Assembly: GCF_023921225.1 (NCBI RefSeq)
Contig: NZ_CP071527.1
Location: forward strand, 2,632,501-2,696,500
DNA: 64,000 nt
Direction of reading: 5' to 3'
Origin: Legionella lytica
Lineage (GTDB): Bacteria; Pseudomonadota; Gammaproteobacteria; Legionellales; Legionellaceae
In this document: positions 9,346 through 17,964 of the stretch, piece by piece
Layout: each line of letters begins with the position of its first letter
How positions within the stretch are numbered: the stretch's first letter is position 1
Position numbers and translations under genes: made by a program
The notes under the pieces: model-generated
The model's input: only the letters and a program-made list of their open reading frames with translations
What the model was told of the DNA's origin: nothing
Database searches by the model: none

Positions 9346-10413
9346 CTACCATAACCTAACTCGTCGCTCCACCTCCAAAGACAAGGCACGATGAGCCATA
9401 TCTGTTGGATGTACCGTATCAGCAAAAATATGACCATTTGACGTCGTATCACAGACAATCGCAGGCAAAGTTCCACATACTGGCGTGTTGTAATTAGTAA
9501 AGAAAAAGGACTGCCCATTAATCACGGTAGGCTGCCCCAACTTGGCATTATCAATCAAATTATCCAACGCAGCATAGGTATCAAAATATAATATTTTAGC
9601 TCGATGTCTCTTTTGTACAGCACCTAATTTCTGATTCATAAAGGAATCAAACAAGAAACTGTAGTTTTTTATCTTTCCAGGAATTGTAGGATCACCTGTT
9701 TCCAATGCCAATTCACTAGCAAATGGCGTAGAACCTACATTAGGAAGCGACATCACCACGATTCGCTTCGCCCCTCGCGCAGCTAAAGTAGAAACCTCTT
9801 GTACTACCTGAGTACTGGTTGCATCCGCTACGTGTAACAATTGAGCTGATGTAGGCAGAGGCATAGAATCCAAAGCAGCTAATAAATCATTGGCCCCTGA
9901 CCAAACAAAATACACCGCTTTAGGGTCAAGCTGCTTAGGTGCCGTAGATAAATACTGCTGAAGTTGCTGATGCAAGGATGGAGCCCAAATAAAATCAACT
10001 CCCGGGTTAGTATTAGCCCGACTGCCACCACAAGCATAATTAATTCCAGTTAAATCAGGAATAACATAAGGAACCACAGGGCTAATGGGGGTAGTATTAT
10101 TAGTGATCTTATCAGCTAGGATGGGGAATGGACCGGTAGGTAAGGCAAAACCTTTAATGTCATGTGCCACATACTGGGACCAGGTGTAACCATTTAAGGT
10201 AGTAAAGGTGGGTGCCTTAGCAGAAAACCCCATCAGCGCCGTATAATTATTATTAAAACCGCTATCTGTTAGACTATCCCCAAAGAAATAAACCTGGCTA
10301 ATCTCAGTAAATGGAATTGCTTGTGCACTCTGTGACACCATACCAACGGCTGAAACTATGCACATCAATGCCAGTACATGCTTTTTACCCTGCACTCCTA
10401 TTTTACGTAACAT
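9346..10413 (-). CDS. Secreted GDSL (SGNH) lipase or acyltransferase
   Basis: A 355-residue exported esterase of the SGNH/GDSL class. After a signal peptide (cleavage probably after SQSAQA, about residue 32) come block I FFGDSLTDSG with the catalytic Ser, block III GAND, and block V HPTDMAHR with the catalytic Asp and His near the C terminus. This matches the Legionella PlaA/PlaC/PlaD type of lysophospholipases and glycerophospholipid:cholesterol acyltransferases, but which subgroup cannot be told here, so no symbol is given. The start at 10413 was chosen because AAGGAG precedes it and the signal peptide begins there; the longer frame from 10470 would bury it. It would act outside the cell or in the periplasm, with type II secretion likely in this genus. 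Confidence 0.85.
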   Translation of the reverse strand: MLRKIGVQGKKHVLALMCIVSAVGMVSQSAQAIPFTEISQVYFFGDSLTDSGFNNNYTALMGFSAKAPTFTTLNGYTWSQYVAHDIKGFALPTGPFPILADKITNNTTPISPVVPYVIPDLTGINYACGGSRANTNPGVDFIWAPSLHQQLQQYLSTAPKQLDPKAVYFVWSGANDLLAALDSMPLPTSAQLLHVADATSTQVVQEVSTLAARGAKRIVVMSLPNVGSTPFASELALETGDPTIPGKIKNYSFLFDSFMNQKLGAVQKRHRAKILYFDTYAALDNLIDNAKLGQPTVINGQSFFFTNYNTPVCGTLPAIVCDTTSNGHIFADTVHPTDMAHRALSLEVERRVRLW

Positions 10414-10565
10414 TAAAATAATCTCCTTATTAATTAGCGCTATGAAGTAAATGAAGGGATAGAGTTTCACTTTTTATAATCAAGATCAATAATCGCCCTA
10501 TTTTTAAATTCATTAAAACCCAGCTAATATAAGATCTCTTTAAAAATCATAAGAAAGGATTCCAA

Positions 10566-12263
10566 ATGAGTGATTTTTTTCAATCGCCCCCAAGCTTAAA
10601 CAATCAATACGATGATGATGTGCTGCTCAAAAACTACCTAGAGTGGAAGCTTCCGACTACTATGTTGAGTGAAATTCAACCTGAATTACAGCATTTGGGG
10701 CAACGGGTTATTGGGGAAATTTACCAGTTAGGCCAAGAAGCAGAAGCAAATCCTCCCAAGCATGTTCCTTATAATCCTTGGGGAAAACGAATTGATCATA
10801 TTGAAGTACATGCAGCCTGGAACGCATTGGATCGTATTTCAGCCGAAGAAAAACTCATTGCTATTGGTTATGAACGTAAGCATGGCGCACTCTCACGTAT
10901 ACATCAATTTGCCAAACTTTATTTGTTTCATCCCTCCTCTGCGATTTACACCTGCCCACTCGCAATGACCGATGGCGCAGCACGTGCTTTAGAACTGTAT
11001 GCAGATGACTCGCTCAAACAACGTGCTTTTTCACATTTAACCTCGGCTGATCCCTCTCAATTCTGGACCTCTGGGCAATGGATGACCGAGCGTACCGGCG
11101 GCTCCGACGTAAGTGGCACTTCGACTATTGCGAAAGCAGATGGAGCCCAATTTCGTTTAAATGGTGTTAAATGGTTTACTTCCGCAACGACCTCACAAAT
11201 GGCCATGACCTTAGCGCGTATTGAAGGAGCCCCTGAAGGCAGTCGGGGATTAAGTTTATTTTATTTGGAACTGCGTGATACTCAAGGCATGCTCAATGGT
11301 ATACGTATCAACCGCTTAAAAGAAAAACTAGGAACTCGCGCCCTCCCCACCGCAGAATTAACGCTGGATAATGCGCAAGCCACGTTGGTTGGCGGCATAG
11401 GTGAAGGGGTAAAAAAAATATCCTCGCTGTTTAATATTACCCGCATTTACAATGCGTGCTGTGCGGTGGGTTACATGCGTCGCGCACTTGCCCTTGCTCG
11501 TGATTATGCCAATAAGCGTGTTGCTTTTGGTCGCCCGCTGTCCCAACATGGCCTGCATCTGGAAACCTTAGCCCACATGCAACTGGAATTCACGGGGGCC
11601 TTCCATCTTGTTTTCCATGCAATTGAATTGCTCGGTAAAGATGAAGTAGGTACGGCTAGCGAACGTGAACGTTCCCTATTAAGACTGTTAACACCGCTTG
11701 CTAAATTGTACACAGCGAAGCAAGCTATTGCCGTAGTCAGTGAAGCACTAGAAGCTTTTGGTGGCGCAGGATATATTGAAGATACCGGGCTTCCTCAATT
11801 ATTGCGTAACGCCCAAGTCTTATCTATTTGGGAAGGAACCACGAATATTTTAAGTCTTGATGTCTTACGAGCCATTGAAAAAGAAAATGCAGCCACTGCC
11901 TTTTTCGAGGACGTAGCCCAACGTCTTGACGTGATCACCCATCCTAAACTTCAGTTAGCCAAAAACAATACTGTAGAAGCAGTACAAAAAATTCAAAGCT
12001 ATATGAAATCTATGGCTCAGATGAATCCTGAGGAGCAGCAAATAGGTGCCCGTCATTTTGCTTTTTCCTTAACGCAAACCTACATAGCTAGCCTGCTTTT
12101 GGAATATGCCGAATGGGCTTTACAAAAGAATAAAGATCCTCTTGCCCTAATTAGCGCCACACGTTGGTGTGCCAAAAATCTAACTAATTTACTTGAACCT
12201 TCCGAAACGCATAAAAAAGAGTCTTATCTGTTGGCGATGAATCAACTAGATAAGCTGTATTAA
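10566..12263 (+). CDS. Acyl-CoA dehydrogenase family protein, AidB-like
   Basis: A 565-residue flavoprotein of the acyl-CoA dehydrogenase superfamily. The length, the N-terminal extension of about 170 residues and the block GQWMTERTGGSDV (about residues 177-189) fit the AidB/isovaleryl-CoA dehydrogenase-like branch better than the short 380-residue enzymes. RNAQVLSIWEGTTNI (about 421-435) is the conserved C-terminal block where AidB and relatives keep flavin-contacting residues. GGAGYIEDTGLPQLLR precedes it. The substrate is unknown; E. coli AidB is tied to alkylation stress and binds DNA, which need not apply here. AAGAAAGGA precedes the ATG. The gene is single, transcribed away from the lipase. 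Confidence 0.85.
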   Translation: MSDFFQSPPSLNNQYDDDVLLKNYLEWKLPTTMLSEIQPELQHLGQRVIGEIYQLGQEAEANPPKHVPYNPWGKRIDHIEVHAAWNALDRISAEEKLIAIGYERKHGALSRIHQFAKLYLFHPSSAIYTCPLAMTDGAARALELYADDSLKQRAFSHLTSADPSQFWTSGQWMTERTGGSDVSGTSTIAKADGAQFRLNGVKWFTSATTSQMAMTLARIEGAPEGSRGLSLFYLELRDTQGMLNGIRINRLKEKLGTRALPTAELTLDNAQATLVGGIGEGVKKISSLFNITRIYNACCAVGYMRRALALARDYANKRVAFGRPLSQHGLHLETLAHMQLEFTGAFHLVFHAIELLGKDEVGTASERERSLLRLLTPLAKLYTAKQAIAVVSEALEAFGGAGYIEDTGLPQLLRNAQVLSIWEGTTNILSLDVLRAIEKENAATAFFEDVAQRLDVITHPKLQLAKNNTVEAVQKIQSYMKSMAQMNPEEQQIGARHFAFSLTQTYIASLLLEYAEWALQKNKDPLALISATRWCAKNLTNLLEPSETHKKESYLLAMNQLDKLY

Positions 12264-12371
12264 CGCACTGAAATTTTTACCCCTAGCTCCCGTAATACGG
12301 CATTGTCGAATACGAGATACGATCATCATAAATACTCTATGAGCAAAAAATAGATCAAAAAAGTCTCGATT

Positions 12372-12404
12372 GTTAATATTTTGTTAATTTTTACTTCATA
12401 CAAT
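12372..12404 (+). promoter_or_regulatory. PmrA-like tandem box and -10 element
   Basis: GTTAATATT (12372-12380) and GTTAATTTT (12383-12391) are direct half-sites with an 11-bp period, followed by TACAAT (12399-12404) as a likely -10. From memory, the Legionella PmrA regulatory element that controls many Dot/Icm effector genes is a tandem cTTAATatT repeat separated by 2 bp, which fits closely. The box replaces a normal -35. It lies about 50 bp before the carrier-like gene. Confidence 0.5.
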
Positions 12405-12440
12405 AACGGCCGATTTTAACGCTAAATGTAGAGGTTTATT

Positions 12441-13535
12441 ATGCCAGGCGATTCTACAAAACCTGCCAATACAGACAAACAACAAGAACAATTACCAAAA
12501 TCTGGCTCCCTTCCAATAACCATATCTCCTACTGCCTGGTATGCCAGTAATTTATTTACCGTTGCAGCAGCAACTAATATTGCCATACTTAGTGTGCAAA
12601 GCCCAACCAAAACCCTACTAGCACGCATGGCTGCCCAAGCTCCGGCAGTACCATCTATGTCAGGCGGTACCTTTGGCTTTTTTAGAGCACTCTATGCAGG
12701 AACAAAAACGAGCATATATGGCTCTGCAGCCCGAACTACTTATGTCACTACTACTAAAAATAATAGACCTACTGAGAATTTAATCAGCGAATCAGTTATA
12801 CGAGAAGAAACAGCCCTTGAAGAATCAATCAGACCGACACAAAAAATCCCATTCAGTTATACAATGCATGCAGCGTTTTGGGATCTGGCAATAACTCAAA
12901 TACCGGACTCATTGTCGCAAATGAAAAAAACCCCCGGTCTTTTGCCCCCTAATTTTAAATGGTATGCCCCTTATAATATCCGAGCACTTTTATTAAATGG
13001 CTTCTCAGCACGCTATGCCTCTGGAATTATCAATTTCACTGCCATGTTACAATTTGAAACATGGATGGCAAATCAATTAAACATGCAAAATTCAGCATCC
13101 AAACATGCTACAGCGGGAGCAATTAGTGGTGCTGTTGGCGCTTTAGCAGCCTATCCTTTTGCCTCGCTTAAAGATTTAACTTTAGCACGAACTAAAGTGT
13201 CTCATAACGGACTATTAGTTAACGAAACAACGTTTAATGTGTTAAAAAGTCTTTACAATGATTTTCACCAAAACCCAGCAAAAGCCGTTAAGGATTTTTT
13301 TACTTATTCAGGAAAACAAATTCCATTAAGAATGGCACTTTCAGCAATGATATTCTCGATTATTGCCGGTGTTGGAGAAAAACTAGGCCCTACTCCCCTA
13401 GAGAAAGTAGTTCCACAGAAGTATCAACCGGATACAGAGGCATTAAAATCGTGTGGCCTTTTTGCCACCAAAGAGAAAGCACAGGAGGCTAAAACTGTTC
13501 CCGAAGTATCTCCTACGCGACCAGGACCTAAATAA
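12441..13535 (+). CDS. Mitochondrial-carrier-like protein (LncP-like effector candidate)
   Basis: A 364-residue protein with three related modules of about 100 residues, as in eukaryotic mitochondrial carriers. Module 1 has SPTKTLLARMAAQ followed by FFRALYAGTKTSIYGSAART (residues 54-99). Module 2 has IRALLLNGFSARYASG (180-195). Module 3 has AISGAVGALAAYPFASLK (227-244), a degenerate Px(D/E)xx(K/R) signature, then GKQIPLRMALSA (291-302). Carriers of this type are eukaryotic; Legionella pneumophila LncP is a known secreted example that inserts in mitochondria and moves nucleotides. The acidic signature residues are mostly lost, so transport activity is uncertain. The start follows AGAGG. A PmrA-like box upstream supports effector status. 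Family call is by eye and divergent. Confidence 0.6.
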   Translation: MPGDSTKPANTDKQQEQLPKSGSLPITISPTAWYASNLFTVAAATNIAILSVQSPTKTLLARMAAQAPAVPSMSGGTFGFFRALYAGTKTSIYGSAARTTYVTTTKNNRPTENLISESVIREETALEESIRPTQKIPFSYTMHAAFWDLAITQIPDSLSQMKKTPGLLPPNFKWYAPYNIRALLLNGFSARYASGIINFTAMLQFETWMANQLNMQNSASKHATAGAISGAVGALAAYPFASLKDLTLARTKVSHNGLLVNETTFNVLKSLYNDFHQNPAKAVKDFFTYSGKQIPLRMALSAMIFSIIAGVGEKLGPTPLEKVVPQKYQPDTEALKSCGLFATKEKAQEAKTVPEVSPTRPGPK

Positions 13536-13554
13536 TAAACATAACCCTATGTCG

Positions 13555-13603
13555 CGCGTAATCTAAGGGATCAACGTCCAAAGCGAGATCTCTAGATTAC
13601 GCG
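13555..13603. repeat. Inverted repeat downstream of carrier-like gene
   Basis: CGCGTAATCTA and TAGATTACGCG are a perfect 11-bp inverted repeat around 27 nt. It sits 20 bp after the carrier-like stop codon. No T-run follows, so it may be a terminator with Rho help or a degenerate palindromic repeat. Confidence 0.5.
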
Positions 13604-13748
13604 AACCAGTCGTAGAGGCATGAAGGCAAAACGCCCTAAAGAAGTTCTAATTGTAAACTCGGTATGCTTATTCGCTCACAGGCGGGAAAAAGTGTAATTT
13701 TTATCACTTTAAAGATATAATAGCAGCATTTCAATAAGGGAAATGAAT

Positions 13749-13955
13749 ATGCAAAGTCTATTTTGTAAAGCAATGGCCAATACAGGTATAATGGTAGCCT
13801 CTACAACAATCGCACAGGTAACTTATTCTGGTGCCCACTCTTTATCCAATCTTATTCAAAATAGATATGTTCTGTGGCAACGCGCTTTACCCATATGTTC
13901 AGAATCCAATTCTTCTAAAAAAGAAGCAAAAGATGTGAATATAGTTACGCCCTAA
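13749..13955 (+). CDS. Small hypothetical protein
   Basis: A 68-residue frame with a mildly hydrophobic N-terminal part and a hydrophilic Ser/Lys-rich tail. The second of two ATGs (13749) sits 8 nt after AAGGG; the first (13743) would be too close. A TATAAT-like sequence (GATATAATAG, about 13713) upstream could be its -10. I do not recognise the protein. The good ribosome site and promoter-like sequence support it as a gene, but it is short. Confidence 0.4.
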   Translation: MQSLFCKAMANTGIMVASTTIAQVTYSGAHSLSNLIQNRYVLWQRALPICSESNSSKKEAKDVNIVTP

Positions 13956-14056
13956 CTAATTTATTTTTATAATAAAAGCATCAAAAATGATGCTTGAACT
14001 CTTGAAGAATTCCCCCTATGATGACCTTCGAAATTTAACTCATTAGGGAAATTTTT

Positions 14057-14548
14057 ATGAAAAAAATACTAGGATTTATCTTATTAGCTTGTTGTGTACC
14101 ACTGGCATTAGCAGCAGACCAATTAAAAGTCGGTGTGGTCAATGTTACCGAATTGTATAACAAATCAGCATTCATCCAAAACAGCAGTAAAGCCTTACAA
14201 GAAGACATTAAAGGCATGGAAGAAAAATTACAGGCTCAAAAAGCTAAGATACAAGCATTAATCGCTTCTTATGAAAAAACCAGCGATGACAAAAAGAAAT
14301 CTGTAGCTCAGGAAATTACTGCCGAACAAACGCAATTAAATAAAATGAGCCAAACGTATCAGAAAAAAATTCAAGAAGCACAAGCTACTGGACTAAAAAA
14401 ATTCACTGATTTGGTAAAATCAACCGTTGATAAAATAGCCAAAGAAAAACAACTTAACGCAGTGTTAAACTCGAACTCAGTGGTCTTTTCTGACAGTTCT
14501 TGGGTTGATATTACCAATGATGTTGAAGCGGCTATGCCTAAAGAATAA
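14057..14548 (+). CDS. Skp/OmpH-family periplasmic chaperone
   Basis: A 163-residue exported protein. A signal peptide ends near PLALA (about residue 19); the mature part begins DQLKVGVVNVTELYNKS, the typical OmpH/Skp opening strand. A long charged coiled-coil region (about residues 45-125) would form the tentacle arms, and the C terminus returns to a short strand (VVFSDSS). The family holds unfolded outer-membrane proteins in the periplasm as a trimer. Unlike the usual location after bamA, this gene is alone, so it may be a second paralogue. AGGGAAATTTTT precedes the ATG. Confidence 0.8.
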   Translation: MKKILGFILLACCVPLALAADQLKVGVVNVTELYNKSAFIQNSSKALQEDIKGMEEKLQAQKAKIQALIASYEKTSDDKKKSVAQEITAEQTQLNKMSQTYQKKIQEAQATGLKKFTDLVKSTVDKIAKEKQLNAVLNSNSVVFSDSSWVDITNDVEAAMPKE

Positions 14549-14600
14549 TTTGTTTTTTTAGCTTCTCCAGCCTCTCCTCCGGGGCAGTAGTAATAACGTG

Positions 14601-14617
14601 TTGGGCCATTGGCCCAA
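14601..14617. terminator. TTGGGCC/GGCCCAA palindrome between convergent genes
   Basis: A 7-bp perfect stem with loop ATT lies directly before the stop codon of the minus-strand glycosylase gene and after the Skp-like gene. It shares the GGGCC core with hairpins at 38244 and 47724. Likely a bidirectional terminator, though no long T-run is present. Confidence 0.45.
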
Positions 14618-14618
14618 G

Positions 14619-15221
14619 CTACAATTTATTAAAACCTGCCCTATCTAAAAACCGCCTCACGGCAAGCAAATCAGCATAGGTCTTTTTCTTATCTACAGGT
14701 CTTCTCAACAAATATGCAGGATGATAACTAACCATAAACGGTATCTTTTTATAATAATGAATCTTATTACGTAATTGGTTTAACGCCACAGGTTTATTAA
14801 GTAAGAACTGACCAGCAAAACGCCCCAAAGCCAAAATAAGCTCCGGCTGGATCAAGTCGATTTGCTGCTCTAAATACGTACTGCATTGCTTAATTTCCTC
14901 TAATTGAGGATCACGATTATTAGGAGGGCGACATTTCAAAACATTAGCAATATAAAAATCATTCTCAGACAAACTCACACTGTGCATCATTTGGTTCAAT
15001 AAACCACCCGCTTTTCCCACAAAAGGTTTACCTTGTTGATCCTCATAAAAACCAGGAGCCTCTCCAATAATCATCAGTTTCGCTTGTGGGCTACCACGAA
15101 AAAAGACAGTTTGCTTTCGGGTTTTATGAAGAGGGCAACGAGTACATCCCGCAACCTCTTTTGCTAATGCAGATAAAAGAGCTTCACAGGAAGGCTCGGC
15201 TTGAGTTTGAACATCAGACAT
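14619..15221 (-). CDS. Family 4 uracil-DNA glycosylase
   Basis: A 200-residue DNA repair enzyme that removes uracil from DNA. Four cysteines placed as CTRC (26, 29) and C97, C113 match the 4Fe-4S ligands of family 4 UDGs. The catalytic and uracil-binding motifs are GEAPG (53-57), with GKPFVGKAGGLL after it, and SYHPAYLL (165-172) with the conserved His167. NVLKCRPPNNRDP is also typical. The length is normal for the family. The start ATG at 15221 has only a weak GAG upstream, but the N terminus fits the family. It is convergent with the Skp-like gene. Confidence 0.9.
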   Translation of the reverse strand: MSDVQTQAEPSCEALLSALAKEVAGCTRCPLHKTRKQTVFFRGSPQAKLMIIGEAPGFYEDQQGKPFVGKAGGLLNQMMHSVSLSENDFYIANVLKCRPPNNRDPQLEEIKQCSTYLEQQIDLIQPELILALGRFAGQFLLNKPVALNQLRNKIHYYKKIPFMVSYHPAYLLRRPVDKKKTYADLLAVRRFLDRAGFNKL

Positions 15222-15453
15222 GAAACACTCATAACATCAGAATAACACGGCGATACACTATAAGAAAAAAAGTGACCAAGCAAGATTTATCGGCATCTTT
15301 ACCTAACCGCTGGTATGTTTTCTGTCGGCTTGATGCAGCACAGCGTAATCAAGGATGTGGTGGCGAAAGCTTAGTGTACAACAGGCGACTAAAGTAGCCC
15401 TACCGAAAAAATTATTTTATACTGCGCGCAAGCAAAACTGCGAGACATAAGCC

Positions 15454-16311
15454 ATGGCATTAGAAACACAAATCAATCCCCATTCAGCAGATACAGCATT
15501 AAGTGACGGTCGATTACGCCAAGCTCAATTAAAAATGCTAACCATGCTGGAAGCTATCGATGCTATTTGTCAAAAGTATGGTCTGGATTATTGGCTTGAT
15601 GCTGGCACACTTTTAGGTGCAGTGCGTCACCAAGGATTTATCCCTTGGGATGATGATATGGATATCGCGATGCCCCGAGCGAGCTATGAAGAATTCTTAC
15701 GTATTGCCCCACAAGAATTACCCGAGCATATTTGGCTACAAACCATCCATACTGATCCAGGCTATTTTAATATGGCAACTCCATTAAAAATTAGAGATCG
15801 TTCAAGCCGTTATATTGAAAAACATGAGCACGGCGATGAGCCCTATGTGCAAGGGATATTTATTGATGTTTTTGTTTATGACCGCATGCCTGAAGATCAA
15901 AAACAACGTAAGCGCTATAAGTTTCTGGCCAAAAAAATTTCGCGTTTTCTAAGCACTAAATATGGCGCAGTTAGCATTGGCCATCATGCGGGAGTCTATA
16001 AAGTGCTGGGGAAGTTTCTTCCTAAATCCATGTTGGAATCGCGCTTGAACAACATCATTCAAAAAGCGAATAGTAGCAACAGCCCTTATTGGGGTCGCGG
16101 TTACAACTGTGTAGGAAAAAACTTCTTAAAACAAGAAGACATTTATCCATTAAAAAGAGCTGTATTTGAAACCGGTTGTTTTAATATTCCCAATAACGCA
16201 GCAGAACTATTAACCCAACAATTTGGTGACTACCTTACCCTGCCGCCAGAGGATCAGCGGATAATGCGTCATTGTAAAGAGTTAGTTCCGAATTTAGAGC
16301 CATCATTGTAA
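15454..16311 (+). CDS. LicD-family phosphotransferase
   Basis: A 285-residue protein with the LicD signature in its N-terminal half: LDYWLDAGTLLGAVRHQGF followed by IPWDDDMDIAMP (about residues 47-77). LicD enzymes have a nucleotidyltransferase fold; the Asp cluster binds metal and the enzyme transfers phosphocholine or a similar group from a CDP-linked donor to a glycan. In a Legionella-type cell the acceptor is likely a surface polysaccharide or lipid, but this is inference. No signal peptide is present, so it acts in the cytoplasm. No choline kinase or cytidylyltransferase gene is adjacent. The ribosome site (GAGACATAAG) is weak. Confidence 0.85.
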   Translation: MALETQINPHSADTALSDGRLRQAQLKMLTMLEAIDAICQKYGLDYWLDAGTLLGAVRHQGFIPWDDDMDIAMPRASYEEFLRIAPQELPEHIWLQTIHTDPGYFNMATPLKIRDRSSRYIEKHEHGDEPYVQGIFIDVFVYDRMPEDQKQRKRYKFLAKKISRFLSTKYGAVSIGHHAGVYKVLGKFLPKSMLESRLNNIIQKANSSNSPYWGRGYNCVGKNFLKQEDIYPLKRAVFETGCFNIPNNAAELLTQQFGDYLTLPPEDQRIMRHCKELVPNLEPSL

Positions 16312-16539
16312 ACTGGGCTACCACAAAGCCCTGCATCAAATGTGGTATGAACCCTGTTTGCTGGATACTGCAACAGCTCAGCTTACGCGCAAGTAATTGA
16401 CAAGCCCTCATCCATTGATTAACATAATCGCAGTCAGATCTTATCAATGAGGCTCGAACACATCATGAACAAAGTTTCTTAAGTACGCCCTAATCCGGGC
16501 AAGGTAATTAATCGCCCTTTAGAACACTTAAGAGAGTTT

Positions 16540-17964
16540 ATGATGCATAAGCCAATTCAATTTGAAAGCCTAAGTCTTTCGTTCCCCCATAAAACCTGTT
16601 TTGTCGATTTTTCTGGCCAAATTCCCTATGGCAGTCGTATTGCGATCATTGGGCGTAATGGTTCTGGGAAATCCAGCTTACTGAAACTATTTGCCGGCGT
16701 AAAAACTACCGTTGAAGGCACACTGTGTCTTCCCAACGCTCTTTCCTCCGGATACATCCCACAAATCGTTGATGTGTTTGACTCACTCAGCGGCGGACAA
16801 TGCTTTAATAGATTATTAACTCAGGCTCTAGCACATACACCTGATCTGCTTCTGCTTGATGAACCAACGAATCATTTAGATAGCCACAATCGACGCACGT
16901 TGATGCGAATGCTCACTAATTTTTCAGGCACATTAATTATGGTTACCCATGACATTGAATTATTACAAAACACGATAGATACAATTTGGCATATAGAACA
17001 AAACCAAATACAGGTCTTTACGGGATGTTATAACGACTATATGCGAGAACAAGCTCAACGACGAAGTGCCTTAGAAAACGAAATAAGTCATATCGCCCGA
17101 GAAAAAAAACAAATGCATACTGATCTGATGAAAGAGCAAGCACGTGCAAAAAACAGCCGCCAAGTGGGTGAAAAACAACTGAAACAAAAAAAATGGCCTA
17201 CCCTCGTCTCCGGAACCAAAGTAAGAAACGCCCAAGAAACCTCAGGCCGTAAAAAACAAGCATTAAACAATAAAAGACAAGAACTAACTGAACGTTTAAC
17301 AGAATTGCATGTAGAAGAAATTATTACCCCCAAATTTGTGCTCCATGGTCAGCCATCCAATCAAGCTGTAGTGACAATTAGCGAAGGTAGCGTTCGTTAT
17401 GCAACAGGCCCATTCATTTTGCAGAACATTAGCATTGTCGTTAAAGGTCAGGACCGCATTGCTATTCAAGGCAATAATGGCTCCGGCAAATCAACCTTAA
17501 TCAAAGCGCTGTTAACTTCCCCTACCATAGAGCGAACTGGAATGTGGTATCTACCTCATGTAAAAGACATAGGATACCTAGATCAGCATTATCATAATTT
17601 GAGTATAGAAAATACAGTATGGCAAACATTGAGTTGTTTGTTACCCAATCGATCCTATACTGAAATCAGGAGGCATCTGAATGATTTTCTGTTTCGTAAA
17701 AATGAAGAGGTGGACGCTTTAGCTGGAACACTTTCTGGAGGAGAAAAAGCTCGGCTCTCTCTGGCGCAGATTGCTGCGATGACTCCTAAGCTACTGATTT
17801 TAGATGAAATAACCAACAACTTAGATAGAGAAACACGCGCTCACGTCATCCAGGTTCTTAACGCCTACCCAGGGGCATTAATCGTTATTTCACATGACCC
17901 TGATTTTTTAGCAGCGATTGGTATCACCACCAGCTATGAGATTAGGGACGGATTATTAAGATGA
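16540..17964 (+). CDS. ABC-F family ATPase with shortened first cassette
   Basis: A 474-residue cytoplasmic protein with two ATP-binding cassettes and no membrane part. Cassette 1 has GRNGSGKS (38-45), LSGGQ (83-87) and DEPTNHLD (107-114). A Lys/Gln-rich charged linker (about 170-260) follows. Cassette 2 has GNNGSGKS (311-318), LSGGE (398-402) and DEITNNLD (422-429). ABC-F proteins act on ribosomes, as translation factors or as antibiotic protection factors. Only 37 residues separate Walker A and signature in cassette 1, against about 80 in cassette 2, so much of the helical subdomain is missing. The stop overlaps the next gene start by 4 bp, which suggests coupling to the ABC exporter. Start ATG at 16540 or 16543 after AAGAGAG. 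Confidence 0.85.
   Translation: MMHKPIQFESLSLSFPHKTCFVDFSGQIPYGSRIAIIGRNGSGKSSLLKLFAGVKTTVEGTLCLPNALSSGYIPQIVDVFDSLSGGQCFNRLLTQALAHTPDLLLLDEPTNHLDSHNRRTLMRMLTNFSGTLIMVTHDIELLQNTIDTIWHIEQNQIQVFTGCYNDYMREQAQRRSALENEISHIAREKKQMHTDLMKEQARAKNSRQVGEKQLKQKKWPTLVSGTKVRNAQETSGRKKQALNNKRQELTERLTELHVEEIITPKFVLHGQPSNQAVVTISEGSVRYATGPFILQNISIVVKGQDRIAIQGNNGSGKSTLIKALLTSPTIERTGMWYLPHVKDIGYLDQHYHNLSIENTVWQTLSCLLPNRSYTEIRRHLNDFLFRKNEEVDALAGTLSGGEKARLSLAQIAAMTPKLLILDEITNNLDRETRAHVIQVLNAYPGALIVISHDPDFLAAIGITTSYEIRDGLLR

Noticed and set aside
12288..12320. Further copy of the CCCGTATTA palindrome
   Set aside because: CCCGTAATACGG is present but the second arm is too degraded to pair.
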